DNA from: Forficula auricularia
Lineage: Eukaryota; Arthropoda; Insecta; Dermaptera; Forficulidae
DNA: 64,000 nt
Assembly: GCA_024734495.1 (NCBI GenBank)
Contig: JALMQS010000844.1
Coordinates: 525,932 to 589,931, forward strand
Direction: 5' to 3'
The translations under genes and the position numbers were made by a program. Below the pieces are notes generated by a model. It searched no databases. It saw only the letters and a program-made list of their open reading frames with translations, and had not been told where the DNA came from. Each line of letters begins with the position of its first letter. Within the stretch, counting starts at the first letter, position 1. Below, in pieces: positions 41,515-52,140 of this stretch.

Positions 41515-42045
41515 TTGTTATCATTAGAATCTGGAACCGAAAAAATATATAGAAGAATACCCTTCATTTCTAATCATCTGACATCTCCATTAGCTTATAC
41601 CCTTAGATCATATGGAATCACTCCTGCTTTATACAACAACAACAATTTAGGCTCTCAATTAATTAACAATAAAATAGACAAAATAGATAAATTAGACAAA
41701 TCAGGAGTGTATAAATTAACTTGTCAAGATTGCGACGCTTTTTATATTGGGCAGACAGGTCGCGCTTTCAAAATACGTTACTCCGAGCATGTAAGAGCCC
41801 TTAACCACCTCAACAAATCCGATAACATTAATTTAGATTCGACCTCAGCCTTCGCAATTCACTTACATGAATCTAACCATTCACCCTCTAATAATAACCC
41901 TATCCCCATTCATTTCGAAAGAAAAGGCCTTAAATTGGACCTCCTGGAATCCACCGAGATAAAAATAGCCCTCTCTAATAATTCAAATATTTTAAATAAT
42001 CAATTGGAAGTGTATAAAAATACAATTATTGATTATATGTTATAA
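41515..42045 (+). CDS. Penelope-like element GIY-YIG endonuclease, C-terminal fragment
   Basis: A 176-residue frame. GVY (64-66) and YIG (77-79) form the GIY-YIG pair. A CQDC pair (C70, C73) and HLHESNH supply the Cys/His residues typical of Penelope nucleases. Downstream are R83, the YSEHVRALNH helix (89-98) with H92, an LLESTEI segment with the probable catalytic Glu (about 145-148), and the NNQLE end motif. In this family the nuclease nicks the target for priming. The RT that should precede it is absent; the first ATG lies within about 80 bp of the left terminal repeat. A diverged minus-strand copy is at 8620-9330. Confidence 0.88.
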   Translation: MLSLESGTEKIYRRIPFISNHLTSPLAYTLRSYGITPALYNNNNLGSQLINNKIDKIDKLDKSGVYKLTCQDCDAFYIGQTGRAFKIRYSEHVRALNHLNKSDNINLDSTSAFAIHLHESNHSPSNNNPIPIHFERKGLKLDLLESTEIKIALSNNSNILNNQLEVYKNTIIDYML

Positions 42046-42345
42046 TAAATTAAATAAACATTCCTTTCATTGTTTGCACATTATATTAGGGTAATTGCAC
42101 TCTCTTATATACCTTTTAAGTTGTACCTTCTCAGGTACCTGTCCATTCGCTATTATAATATCAGGTATAGATAGATCCCTTTCACCCAGCTCAAATCTCA
42201 ATAGAAAATATTAATCCTTAGAACAACAACTACCCCCCCCTCTTCCCCTACATTCCCCCCACCATATACATTTAAAAAAAAAAAAAAAAAATTTTTAAAA
42301 ATTCTTACTTGTAAAACTATTTTTCCAATATGTAATCAGTTTTCT

Positions 42346-42395
42346 TAGACTCCTGATGATGGGCTAACCCCCGAAATATATCGAACTCAAAACTC
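42346..42395 (+). ncRNA. Hammerhead-like core, Penelope-like 3' UTR
   Basis: CTGATGA 42353-42359, stem II GGG/CCC, GAAA 42373-42376, ATATAT and C42382. Same as 8701-8745. Stem I is weak. Confidence 0.52.
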
Positions 42396-42475
42396 AATTT
42401 TGTTTTATTTCTTTTTTGTGAAACCTACCTCGTATCTTAGTTTTATTATTATATTGTTATCATTGTTTGTCATTG

Positions 42476-42530
42476 TTCAACTCTGAAGATGGCTACAACC
42501 AATAGCCGAAACGTTAGCGGGAGTTCATAA
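42476..42530 (+). ncRNA. Second hammerhead-like core, Penelope-like right end
   Basis: CTGAAGA 42483-42489, perfect 5-bp stem II GGCTA/TAGCC, GAAA 42508-42511, ACGTT. It lies about 20 bp before the right terminal inverted repeat. Confidence 0.55.
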
Positions 42531-42659
42531 ATAAAAATAAATAAATGAAAGCTGCAGGGCTCTTATTTAAACCCTTACTAAATTAATACAACTACAGCTA
42601 TAAAGAATTCCTAAAATAAATAAAATCATAAACTATATATGTTTGTCTAGATTAATTTG

Positions 42660-42775
42660 TAACAACGCTTAGAGAAATTTCTCTAAAAAAATTACCCTCT
42701 TGCCTAGAATCGAACCGACGAACTCTTGAACTATGGTCATCAGCTCTAACCACTAGACCAATGTCACATTAATAT
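42660..42775 (-). mobile_element. tRNA-derived SINE head, minus strand
   Basis: Minus strand: A box TGGTCTAGTGGTTAG (plus 42746-42760) and B box GGTTCGATTCT (plus 42706-42716), tRNA-like spacing of about 30 nt. The 3' side continues into GGGTAATTTTTTTAGAGAAA. No tRNA secondary structure is complete. A different family from 37953-38307. Confidence 0.6.
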
Positions 42776-43112
42776 TTATATCTTGATTTCTTTTACTAAA
42801 ACTATATATTTTTGATTTAGACTTTGTGTCTAGATAATATTGTATTCATTTGAACTCGAATGAAAATGAAATAACACCAATAGATTTTAAATTAAGAAAC
42901 ATTAAATATATATTAATTAACGAGGCAAATTTGAAATATATATATTCGAATTTTGAAATGAAAGACTCCAATTCATTTTACAAGATACTTATTTTATTTA
43001 TTGGGCCTCCGAGGAGCGGGCCGCCTCTTACAAGAAAATTTAAGATTATTACACAAATTTACCCACAAATCTTTCACACTTTCGGCTTCAGAACAAATTA
43101 ATTCAGATTCAG

Positions 43113-43208
43113 AGCGGGTGGCTGAGAGAGCCAGGATTAATCCTGGCTCACATTTCATTTTTTTTTTTTTTTTTTATTCACAAAAAATAATCATACGCCA
43201 CCCGCTCT
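43113..43208. repeat. Inverted repeat flanking the R2-type LINE tail
   Basis: GAGCGGGTGGC at 43113 is inverted as GCCACCCGCTC near 43198, and GAGCCAGGATTAATCCTGGCTC at 43127 is itself a perfect 22-bp palindrome. The poly-T/A tail of the LINE lies between. Confidence 0.7.
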
Positions 43209-43898
43209 CCATGTTCTTCTGCCGAAAGTGTAAAAATTAAGAAGAGATCCCCTCATCGCCCTATATGTCAAATCGTTTATTGTTTTTTGGGATATACCCA
43301 GGGCGATGAGGGACTCCACCGCTTTATGCCACCACACTCCCTTCCACGAGAGTGTGATGGCCTCGACCCTGACCGAGCCCGCCCCGACGCCAAATCGCTC
43401 CGCAATATTATCCACCAGACTGGAGTTGCCCCTATATTTTTCTATTTTGTTTCGGTGGGCAACACCCAGTCCTGCAAGCGCGGAGACGATCTGGACGTCC
43501 AAAACCCACACCACCCCCGCCGCATCCTTTGCCACGATGTCTGGCTTTCTATTGCCCGCCGAGCTGGAGTACAAGTACTCCAACTCGACACGCATTCCCT
43601 TTTTGATCAAATCGTCGGCCAGACATCGTACCACAGCGTCATGCCTCTTAACCCGCCCATCCGCGGTCCTATCACAACATTGGATAATGTGCGCGGTTGT
43701 CTCAGTTCGTCTGCACCCAGCCCGGCACATCGGGGGCCTCTCCGGCCGTCTTCCCCTGCTGGTTCTTACGGCTGAAGGAAGGGACCCCGATCTAAGCCTA
43801 CAAAATTCGATAAATATGTTGTTCTTCATAACTCCTGAAACACTAAGAAACATTAAATATATTGATAATTGTTCCTCCCCCCCCCCCCCCCTCGCCAC
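43149..43898 (-). CDS. R2-type LINE fragment: zinc knuckle and restriction-like endonuclease
   Basis: The open frame 43191-43898 (235 residues) matches the R2 lineage C-terminus from about residue 26. A CCHC knuckle is present (C58, C62, H70, C74). The restriction-like endonuclease core K118-P119-D120, with D134 in LDVQIV, is followed by a K-rich KIEKY segment and the GVWW region, ending FYTFGRRTW. The 3' UTR is about 20 nt, then a poly-A tail (plus T run 43149-43171). No RT domain: 5'-truncated. R2 elements normally insert in 28S rDNA, and no rDNA flanks it here. The first 25 residues come from 5' flanking sequence. G+C content is much higher than the surroundings. Confidence 0.86.
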
Positions 43899-43899
43899 T

Positions 43900-44045
43900 C
43901 ATAAATTAAAGATGCGAAACTTTTAAGAGACGATGTATTTTCGGTAGTTTGCGGGTATACATTTGGAGTGTGGTTTTTTAAGAGGAATACAATTTTTGGA
44001 CCGAGACGCTGCCCGCCAAGGCACCAGCCCGGAGGGCCTCGTCTG
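43900..44045 (-). repeat. G+C-rich block shared with 27685-27850
   Basis: Minus strand carries CTCCGGGCTGGTGCC, GCGTCTCGGTCCAAAAAT and CCACACTCCAAATGTATACC in the same order as 27705-27830. It lies directly upstream (5') of the R2-type frame, possibly the sequence the LINE inserted into. Confidence 0.6.
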
Positions 44046-44060
44046 TTAATAGTTAAGTTT

Positions 44061-44475
44061 CATTAAAAAACCTATCAAAATATATTTTCCCAAAGGTGAG
44101 ACCTCTGGTGCCTTCCACAATGGTTACCAATAATAATCAAAACGTTAAAAATTCTATAATTATTATTATTATTTTTTTTTAATTACTTATATAACAATTT
44201 CCTGAAAGCAGTTATCAAATTAATTAAATTGCCTAATTTTAATATATAATAATATTTGTAATGATGTATTTGTGGGATATAAAATTAAAAAAAAAACAAT
44301 TAGTTATTAAAATGAAATTGAAAAATAAAATGTTTTTAATGAATTTTTATTGACAGAGCCACCTGTGAATAATTATTTCAATTAACAAAATAACTAGTAA
44401 ATTAAACTTTTAGTCGAAGATGAGACTTTGGTAATCAGTGCTAAAGGCAATATTTTGATAGGCTTTTTAATTAAA
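44061..44475. repeat. Loose foldback
   Basis: CATTAAAAAACCTATCAAAA at 44061 is inverted near 44450-44475, and the interval has phrases shared with the HEL family (TCGAAGATGAGAC, GAATAATTATTTCAATTAAC). The exact class is unclear. Confidence 0.45.
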
Positions 44476-44829
44476 TAACTAATTATTATTAACAGGCGTG
44501 GTTAAATAAAAATAACTTGGGTGGTTGAATCAAAATAAAACAAGTGGTTGATTAAATATACAATAATTAAAAACAAACAAATTTCCAAACGAAGCTCCTC
44601 CGAATACTATACTTGAAAAAGCATTTTTTTTCCTTTTTAAAACTGCTATTATAGGATATTATTCTAAAAAAATATATAAATTATCGAGTTCTTTAACCTT
44701 GTGAGAAATTATTGTTCTCACATTTAAATAAAACATAAGTTTAAAAACTAATTTATATGGATATTTCTCAGTTAAAGTATTCCTCTTATTTGAATAGTAA
44801 TCGTCATTAAATAGGTATATACAAATTAA

Positions 44830-45050
44830 ATAAACTGCAACGGATCGTTGCTAAACTTTATCCAAATTCATTTGAAATATTAATATGTTTATTCTCTTTA
44901 TTATTAATCAGATATCACTTGCAATTTGCAGTTCATGTTGACTTTAATTCAAAAATAATGATCGATTCTTATTTAAAAGTCGAGGAATAACCGTCAAAAA
45001 TCCAATGTAGAATAGTTATTCCTCAAGTATTAATTAGATCGGAATCGATG
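44830..45050 (-). repeat. Family A-long distal end, inverted
   Basis: ATCGTTGCTAAACTTTATCC at 44846-44865 and the following TTGAAATATTAATATGTTTA match the reverse complement of 13930-13990, and 62710-62780 in orientation. Confidence 0.7.
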
Positions 45051-45052
45051 AT

Positions 45053-45303
45053 TAGGGGCCGTCCATAAATGACGTCACACAGTAAGGGGGCATCTCAGAT
45101 TTGTGACAGGGGGGGCCCAGGGATCTTAAAAATTGTGATGCCACAGTCAAATTAAATTTTTTTTCAAATATAAATAAAAATTATAAAAGTAATAGTGTGA
45201 CGTCACAATACAGGAGGGGCTCAATGAAAATGTGACAAAATGTGAACCAGGAGGGGGGGGGGTGTAAATATCTTAAAATTCGTGTGATTTATGAACGCCT
45301 GAG
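45053..45303. mobile_element. MITE of the GGGGCCGTCCATAAATGACG family
   Basis: Left end AGGGGCCGTCCATAAATGAC; right end with GTGTGATTTATGAACGCC as degenerate complement. Internal TGTGACGTCACAATA. A G run (45253-45262) has grown near the right end. Confidence 0.72.
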
Positions 45304-45831
45304 TTATTTTGTATTTCAAGTCAACATGGACTTCAAATAGCCTGATTAATTATAAGTCAACATGGACTTCAAATAGCCTGATTAATTATAAAAGAATAAA
45401 CATATTCACATTTCAAACGACTTTTGATAAAGATAATGATCTGCTTCAGTTTATCTATTTTAAGATAATAAAATACTGATGATGTTTTTTTTTTTTTTAT
45501 GAAACTGTACATAGCTCGACCTCTGTTCTTCTGGTCACTTAGGTATATAATAGGATCCGTGGGGAAATAAACGACAAAAGAAAGAACAATTGTGAAGAAA
45601 CAAAACAGATATTAATTTTTCTCTTTAAAACGGTATCTCATATTCCCTAACATTTACTTTATATACCTATACAGTATACATATATGTTATTTACTTCAAT
45701 TTTTGTTTAGTTTAGAATTTTCCTCCATATAAGTATCCCCTTGGCAAGTTATGAATTTAATATCAAAGTATGTAACAAATTTTTTTTAAAATCAATTGAA
45801 CGTTGTTCATCCCTATAGCTATGATTTAAGC

Positions 45832-46174
45832 CAGCGGTTGCCAAAGTGGTGGTCCGCCGACCACTAGTGGTCCGCGAGAAAATTTCGCTGGTCCGCAGAA
45901 AAACGTGGAATATACTTTCTTTTCTATCTTTTATTTGTTTTGTTTGTACAATTTTTGTTTATTTTGTTTATTTTATTATGTTTTATTAATAAAGCTTTCA
46001 TAACTTGGTTACTATTAATAGTTTCATTTTATTAACTAGGTACATTTTATGTGTTCTTTGATCACAATTTTTTTTTATAAATATATTTAACAATTAAAAA
46101 ATCCTATTAGTGGTCCGCGGGATTTAAATTATGATTTAACTGGTCCGTGAGGTCAAAAAGTTTGGCGACCGCTG
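45832..46174. mobile_element. hAT-type MITE with perfect 8-bp TSD
   Basis: Inverted ends CAGCGGTTGCCAAA and (right, complemented) CAGCGGTCGCCAAA. Perfect duplication ATTTAAGC at 45824-45831 and 46175-46182. Subterminal GGTCCGC repeats on both sides. 343 bp, no open frame. Confidence 0.9.
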
Positions 46175-46424
46175 ATTTAAGCAACTGCTATGCAACTTGG
46201 TACCCGCTTAGATCTCAACTCTTCTGTCGTTTGTACCGAACTTGGGCCCCATTTTCATATTTATGTTTTTGGTCAGATATCATTAATTTTTGAAAAGTTT
46301 TATCCTTTAATTTTTCTAAATAAAATTTATTTAATGCATCCAAATATATTTAATACAAGGCAGTTAAATTTCATCTCTTCATTTTATGTCCAGAAGAAGG
46401 GAAAGTTTTGCTTTTTGCAGGGTA

Positions 46425-46990
46425 TGGTCAAGTATTGTAATCGTGCTTAAAAAAAAGTGTTTTTTTTTCCTTCTTTTTTTTTCGAAATATCTCAAAAACG
46501 GCTGAAACTATTTCGATTAAAAAAATTGAGCTAAGCCATGGCATTTCGCTCTACAAAAAAGCCCTAATAAATGAACATCGAATAAATTATATTTTTTGAG
46601 ATAATAATTTTTTGTCAAAATGTCTGTTAGTTAGTTAGTCTGTGCGTTACCAAATTTTGTGGACGAGCTAGAAAATGGAAAAACTAACCGCTCAAAATGG
46701 GGGGGGGGGGTAAAAAATTAAAAGTCTAGGCCGTTTGAGCAAACTCAACCAAATTTTGTATACATAATCAGGGGACACCCAGAAGTCTAAAAATGCAAAA
46801 ACTAACCTCCCAAAATGGGGGGGGGGGTATGGTCAAAAAATTAAAATCTTGGCCATTTGACCAAACTCAACCAAATTTTGTATACATAATCAGTGAGATC
46901 CCAGAAGTCTAAAAGCAAAAACTAACCCCCCCTCCACTACATGATTATAAATAATTTTATTAAATATTAAATATAAGTGAGGGGGGCCAG
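46425..46990 (+). repeat. Repeat family D, copy 3, with duplicated G-run segment
   Basis: Body from TATTGTAATCGTGC to GACGAGCTAG. The segment CAAAATGGGGG...TTGACCAAACTCAACCAAAT is then repeated twice in tandem (46690-46790 and 46805-46910), each with a G run of about 11 nt. Ends AATATAAGTGAGGGG, GGATGGCCACATCA as in 58680-58730. Confidence 0.78.
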
Positions 46991-47329
46991 GTTGTTTGGT
47001 AAAGTCAAGTGGATGGCCACATCAAAACACGTCAGCTTATTTGGTATTTGCAAGTGAAAAAACATTCTGATATATAATATATATATCGCAAGACAGATAT
47101 TCGATATATACCGCAAGGAGTATATCGATATAAAAAAATAATCAATAAATCATTGTCATCCCTATTGTTGAGAGTGAACTAGATTACAATATTTTTTGTT
47201 GTGACGAAATAGTCTTTGTGCAACTATTATAGAAAAGAGACCATATTTTTAGATGGAAATGATAGAAATTTTATTGGTCGTGAATTAAGGATGGTACGGA
47301 AATGGAAGTTGGTTTATTTTTTTCGCCCT

Positions 47330-47629
47330 CCCCCTAATAGAGGTGAGTGCAATTCTGCGGATTGGCAAATTGGACCAGGTAGTCGGCTGGCTGGCTGGCT
47401 GGCTGATGGCCATGCAGCCCAGTGCTTTGCTTTGCTTTGCTTTGCATATAACAGTACTCTGAGTTAGAGGTAGGTAGGAAGGTAGGAAGGTAGGCCTGCC
47501 CCGCGTCAAGTAGCCATAGTATATTAGATGGAGCAGTTCTCGTAGCGTAGAGGGAGGGCCGCCCACGGGTGCTGCCCCCGTGGCCCCTGCCTTCGACATT
47601 TCACTTTACCTGGGAGCGAAGGCTAAACC

Positions 47630-47661
<32 letters not shown>

Positions 47662-47810
47662 CTGGAGTGCGAGTGCAGCGCGTGCGTTTGCGTTTAAGTC
47701 AGTCTGCGCGAAACCCCCTGTACTGTATGTGTGGGCAGGTCCCCCTCTTATTCACCCACGTGGGAGACTCCCTGTGTAGTGACCCAAAGTGACCCTCAAT
47801 TTATAACAAA
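47330..47810 (+). promoter_or_regulatory. G+C-rich, promoter-like block
   Basis: Composition is sharply higher in G+C than on either side, with (GGCT)n at 47385-47405, (CTTTG)n at 47424-47444 and (TTAG)n at 47630-47660. An arthropod-type initiator TCAGTC lies at 47699-47704, about 110 bp before an ATG with a clean splice donor. No TATA box is obvious and there are no repeat-family matches. Plausibly a host promoter and 5' UTR; unproven. Confidence 0.4.
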
Positions 47811-47840
47811 ATGAAGAAATTCTGGAAAAGGAGGAAATCT
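47811..47840 (+). CDS. Possible short first coding exon (10 codons)
   Basis: ATG at 47811 preceded by AACAAA (insect-type start context), then MKKFWKRRKS, then a perfect GTGAGT donor at 47841. The basic decapeptide gives no family identity. If real, it is the start of an unidentified + strand gene or of an alternative isoform. It could equally be chance, since the peptide is very short; the case rests on composition, start context and donor. Confidence 0.35.
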
Positions 47841-47919
47841 GTGAGTCAATTTTATCCGTGTCCCATTTTCTTCTTCTTTTACATCAAAATTAATATCTGA
47901 TTTACCTTTATTTATTTAT

Positions 47920-48005
47920 TTACTTTTTCAACAATACAAATAAATAATCAATTAAATATATTGTAAACAAAACAAATTAATTATGAGAAAACAATTAATT
48001 ATATA
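47920..48005 (+). repeat. Repeat family A, copy
   Basis: Core with a small insertion (AATCAATTAAATATATTG), directly downstream of the possible first exon. Confidence 0.75.
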
Positions 48006-48389
48006 TATATAATAATAGGGCATACTGCGGGCTCTCTTCTTATCTTTCTTATATATGTCTGTCTGTCTGTCTGTTCTTTTTTTTTATACGTTCGCATATA
48101 TCGTTTATCCCATTGAGTTTATATGTACTTTGTACAGTTGTTGGCACTTGCATAAAGGTTTCTGGCATATAGTTCTGTACAATAAGTGTCTGTCTGTATG
48201 TGTGTGTGAGGGGGGGGAGGGAGGCAAAAATGAAAATCTAGGCCCTTTGAAAAAATATATAAATTAATACATTTTTCTCAATTTCCTTTTAATAATAATT
48301 ATTATTAATTTTTTAATTTAAATCCCCTAATAGTTCATAACATATTTAATTTGAATAAATCCTACTAATAGTTCATTACAAACATATGA

Positions 48390-48530
48390 ATTGTTTTCTC
48401 ATTATTAATTTGTTTTGTTTACAATATATTTTATTGATTATTTATTTGTATTGTTGAAAAAGTAAATAAAAAATAAAAATGAACACTTTTATTTTAGCTC
48501 TTCTTTATTTTACTAATTGTTTATTTTAAT
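48390..48530 (-). repeat. Repeat family A, copy, inverted partner
   Basis: Faces the copy at 47920-48005, so the pair forms a loose foldback around 48010-48380, which holds a (GTCT)n run (48057-48073) and a 9-nt G run (48209). Confidence 0.75.
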
Positions 48531-48559
48531 TATATTTTGATGAAGATAAGAAGAGCGCT

Positions 48560-49094
48560 CAGGGCTTAGGTGTTGCCCGGAGCTAAGAGCCGGTGAACAG
48601 CTAGTATAGAAGGGGGTTACTCAAAAAGATGGATTTTTTTTGGCTTAGTAGATGTTTGTTGTGCAGCAAATGGGGGGGGGGGGGGGGGGCATATTGAATG
48701 AACATTTACGGTATAACCTGTGTGTTTCAAAATAACTTTAAAACTTGCTCTTTTCATTATTGGTACCTATATAGATTGTTCATGTCTAATTTGTATTTCA
48801 TTAAATACAAATTAATTAAATTGGGTCCATTTTTTTTAATAACCCAGTGTATTAAATTCTATAAAATTTTCTAAATAAAAACGCGACAATAAAATAAATC
48901 ATTGAATTGACCTCTCATATTTCTTCTACTCTAATACAGTATAATACATATATTCTTTAATCATATATAATTTTTGTGTATTATATTCTCGTTATTACTT
49001 TTAATTATTCTCTATTTAATCCATTTTCAAATTAAGTAGACTTGAAACATATTAATCTACTTATACTTGCGGTGAATCATTTAACCTTTTAAAA

Positions 49095-49125
<31 letters not shown>

Positions 49126-49370
49126 TTTCATAATCCGTATTAGATATAATAATTCATAGGGAAAAAAAGGAAACAATGCAACTTTATTGATGCGTATTGT
49201 TGTTCTATTGTATCTGTTTCAGTATTTTTGTCCATTTTTGGGTTGTATTTTTGCCTGTCTACTTGTCAGTATTTGCCCTACCAATTGTAATTATTGATAA
49301 GTAAATCTATTCTGATTGTTATATAAATTGGAAGTTACAAAGTGTTTTAAAATAATTTGACGAAGCTACA
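48560..49370. other. No gene seen; long G run and A+T-rich DNA
   Basis: A G run of about 18 nt sits at 48672. A (TTA)n run lies at 49100-49122. The phrase ACTTGAAACATATTAATCTA (49038) recurs at 50645. No coding feature. Confidence 0.45.
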
Positions 49371-49395
49371 ATAAATTAGCGAAACGTTGCGATTA
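49350..49395 (+). ncRNA. Degenerate hammerhead-like motif
   Basis: TTGACGA in place of CTGANGA, stem II GCTA/TAGC, GAAACGTT. The invariant C3 is mutated, so it is probably inactive. Confidence 0.35.
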
Positions 49396-49469
49396 GTCAT
49401 AGGTATAATTTAATCACGGAATTTGTTTCTTTTTTTCCCCCTCTGATTTGTTATATTTAATCATTTAAA

Positions 49470-50335
49470 AATAACACTGATCGACAAAAATTAAACCAAG
49501 ATTTCTACCCGTAAACGTAACAATGGATTCCAGTAGAGTTATATCTGCTGATTATTATGGAATTTCCCGATTTTTTACAACAGGTCAGAGTTTTGAGATA
49601 TTATCGATCAAAAGGACAAAAAAAGCCCATTTTGACCTTATTTTCGAGTCCCATTAAATATTATAACAGCAATATTTGAATTCAAAATGTTTTATTGATG
49701 TAATAGAGAACAGTTTCCTCTTTGATTTTCAAATTATCATTAGAATTCGAGTTATAACTAAAAAACTAGAACTACATTATTATAAAGGATAATAAACAAT
49801 AAATAAATAAAATATAATTAATTAATTAATTGTTTAATGATTAATTTGTTTTGTTTACAATATTTTATTGATTATTTATTGTTTGTATTGTTGAAAAAGT
49901 AAATAAAGCTAAAATCTATATACGTTTATTTTAGCTCTTCTTTATTTTACTCTATTATAACAAAATTGGCGTTGAAAATTATTGGAAATACCATATATAC
50001 CAAGAGAAATTGAATTACTTTTAATATGGTCTTAGTTTTTTTAATTATAACTCGAGTTTTAATTGAGCTACAAACAAGTGGTAATTTGAAAATCAAAGAG
50101 GAAGCTGTTCTCTATTACGTCAATAAAACATTTTGATTTCAAATATTGCTGTTTAATATTTAATGAGACTCGAAAATAAGGTCAAAATGACATTTTTCGT
50201 TGTTTTGACCGATAATATCTCAAAACTCTGACGTGTTGTAAAATATCGGGAAATTCCATGATAATCAGAGTAGAAAACTCGACTGGAATTCATTGTTACG
50301 TTTACCGGGAGAAATTTTTGTTGAATAGTGTAATT
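49470..50335. repeat. Large foldback with ACACTGATCGACAAAAATT ends, family A inside
   Basis: Arms 49470-49775 and 50030-50335 are inverted copies (TCAGAGTTTTGAGATATTAT and complement; GAGAACAG-TTCCTCTTTGATT and complement). The middle holds a family A copy (49800-49970) and its continuation to TGGTCTTAG. The same composite recurs at 59915-61240 and the arms alone at 19735-20275. Confidence 0.8.
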
Positions 50336-50424
50336 AAAATATACTCCATTTTTTTGAGAGGGTTATTTTGTTAATAAAAAAGGGTCTTCATGGTTTTTTG
50401 AGAGAAATTTCAAAATTGGGATTT

Positions 50425-50645
50425 TTATAAGGAACAAGACAATCCATCTAATAGAAATCAATATTGATGAATTTAATAAGTTTTTTGTATCCTATGGTAC
50501 AAACACGGATAGCGCATCTTCAGCTATAGGTACTTCCTGAGACCTTCTCTTCACAGTATGATTCTTTTTTTCCATTAATTGACCCTAAAATTGCTCTTAG
50601 TGGCATTAAAATATCAACTGCTCCGGGGGCAGATCAAATTAACTA
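50425..50645 (+). pseudogene. LINE reverse transcriptase fragment, N-terminal side
   Basis: An interrupted reading gives EINIDEFNKFFVSYG and, after a stop and frame change, IDPKIALSGIKISTAPGADQ. The last part is the conserved segment that precedes RT motif 1 in non-LTR RTs. It ends in ATCAAATTAACTAG. This piece should lie just upstream of the RT portion at 52544, but it is a separate truncated fragment. Confidence 0.6.
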
Positions 50646-50649
50646 GACT

Positions 50650-52000
50650 TGAAACATATTAATCTACTTATACTTGCGGTTAATTATTTAACCATTTATA
50701 AAAATAATTAACCAATTTTTTGAGAGGGTCATTGTTAATAAAAAGAAGTCTTCATGGGTCTGTAGAGAAATGTCAAAAATTGGGATTTATACGGAATAAG
50801 ACAACCCCCTTTTTTTCCAAATAGTGATATCTTAATAATTAAGATATTAAAAAAAAACATTGTTTACATTATTAATTGTTTTTTTTTGTTTTTTTATTAA
50901 AACCCACTATAAGATTATAAGAAATTAAAATATATATTAAAATTAGATTACCTTGTACCTTAAATCAAATATAATAATTAATTCAAATTTTTATCTAATT
51001 AATTTAATCAAATGATTAATTAAAATAAATATTTATATAATTATAAATTCTACATTAAATGAATATACTCATCTTCTAGTCAGAAATACAATTTCTTGTC
51101 GTAATTACCTATTATTCCATTTAAATACCCAACTATTAAATTTACCTATTCCACTATTTTACTCAAATAACAATATTTTAATAATTTACTTATTGGTGCT
51201 TGGTTCAAATAGAGGCATCTTAACTATTAATATATCTAGAGTTTTTCCGAAAATATGAGAATACTTAAAATACGTATATCATTTATTCATATTGAACAGA
51301 GATCAATTCCGGCATAATTAACTTCAGCATCTATCCATATCAAATATAATTTCTTAACTATAAATATATCGTTTTTTCATTGTAGTAGCGTTAAAAAATG
51401 AACTACTCAGGAGGCAGATCTTGAAAGATACTTGCGGTGAATCATTTAACCTTTTATAAAAATAATTAAAATTCCTTAAAAACATTTCCAAGAATGTTAA
51501 TAATGTTAAAGTAGGTACATAGAGAGAAATTATGAGGCATTGATTTTACTTTAATTAAATCACACACATGGCATATAATATAATATCAAGCCATGAAGAA
51601 AGTGAATGTTAAATGTATACGTAGTATAAAGGCCACGGGTATAGAACTGGAAAGGTGGGATGGTGACCATTATTCTATTCTCTTCTGATCCCAAGGACTA
51701 TTACTGACTTTTAAAACCTACGCCTTTATTGATTTAATAGATACCATCGGGGGGGGGGGGGGCTTTTTGTTCTCCATAATCCTTATCTTTCACAGATAAG
51801 ATTGCTTTGTTCTAGACAGAAAACTTTACTGTTGAACGGAAAGTACTAATTAGTGTGTTTCTAAAAATTTACAACTAGATATTAAAACTTTCATAGGCTG
51901 CTAATATTTTTATGGTAAAAGCTAAAGCTTATAGTTTATTAGTTTAGTCATTTTATAGATTTTTTAATGTTTTAAAGAAATAAATGATTTTACTTATGGA
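50650..52000. other. No gene seen; short repeats
   Basis: A partial second copy of 50350-50430 lies at 50720-50810 (GAGAGGGTCATTGTTAATAA). A 12-nt G run sits at 51750. The rest is A+T-rich without open frames. Confidence 0.45.
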
Positions 52001-52097
52001 AAGTGGTGTAGGTTTTAGGTGAAACATGATGTTAGTTAATAGAGTAAAGGGTGTGTAGTTTCACAGTGAATGAAATAAAACTCAAAGAGGTTTATAC

Positions 52098-52140
52098 AAA
52101 CTCAATATATTTCGGATTATTGGTCCATCATCAGGAGTTT
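52098..52140 (-). ncRNA. Hammerhead ribozyme, left end of HH-D
   Basis: Minus strand: stem I AAACTC/GAGTTT (6 bp), CTGATGA (plus 52128-52134), stem II GGA/TCC with 7-nt loop, GAAA, loopless three-pair ATATAT stem III, T at the cleavage position. Confidence 0.68.

Larger units (their letters stand above)
41432..42587 (+). mobile_element. Penelope-like element copy with inverted terminal repeats
   Basis: Left end AATTTAGTAAGGGTTTAAAT and right end its complement (42565-42587), with about 65 bp of inverted similarity. Inside is an open frame with a GIY-YIG nuclease (41515-42045) and a 3' UTR with two hammerhead-like cores (42346-42395; 42476-42530). The RT domain is missing, so the copy is 5'-truncated. 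Inverted terminal sequences and hammerheads are both known features of Penelope-like elements. Confidence 0.75.

Noticed and set aside
43287..43926. Two long plus-strand frames (162 and 206 codons)
   Set aside because: Antisense shadows of the R2-type frame; the minus strand carries the zinc knuckle and nuclease motifs.
47630..47660. Telomeric TTAGG repeat
   Set aside because: The unit is TTAG (4 bp), not TTAGG, and the run is short and internal.
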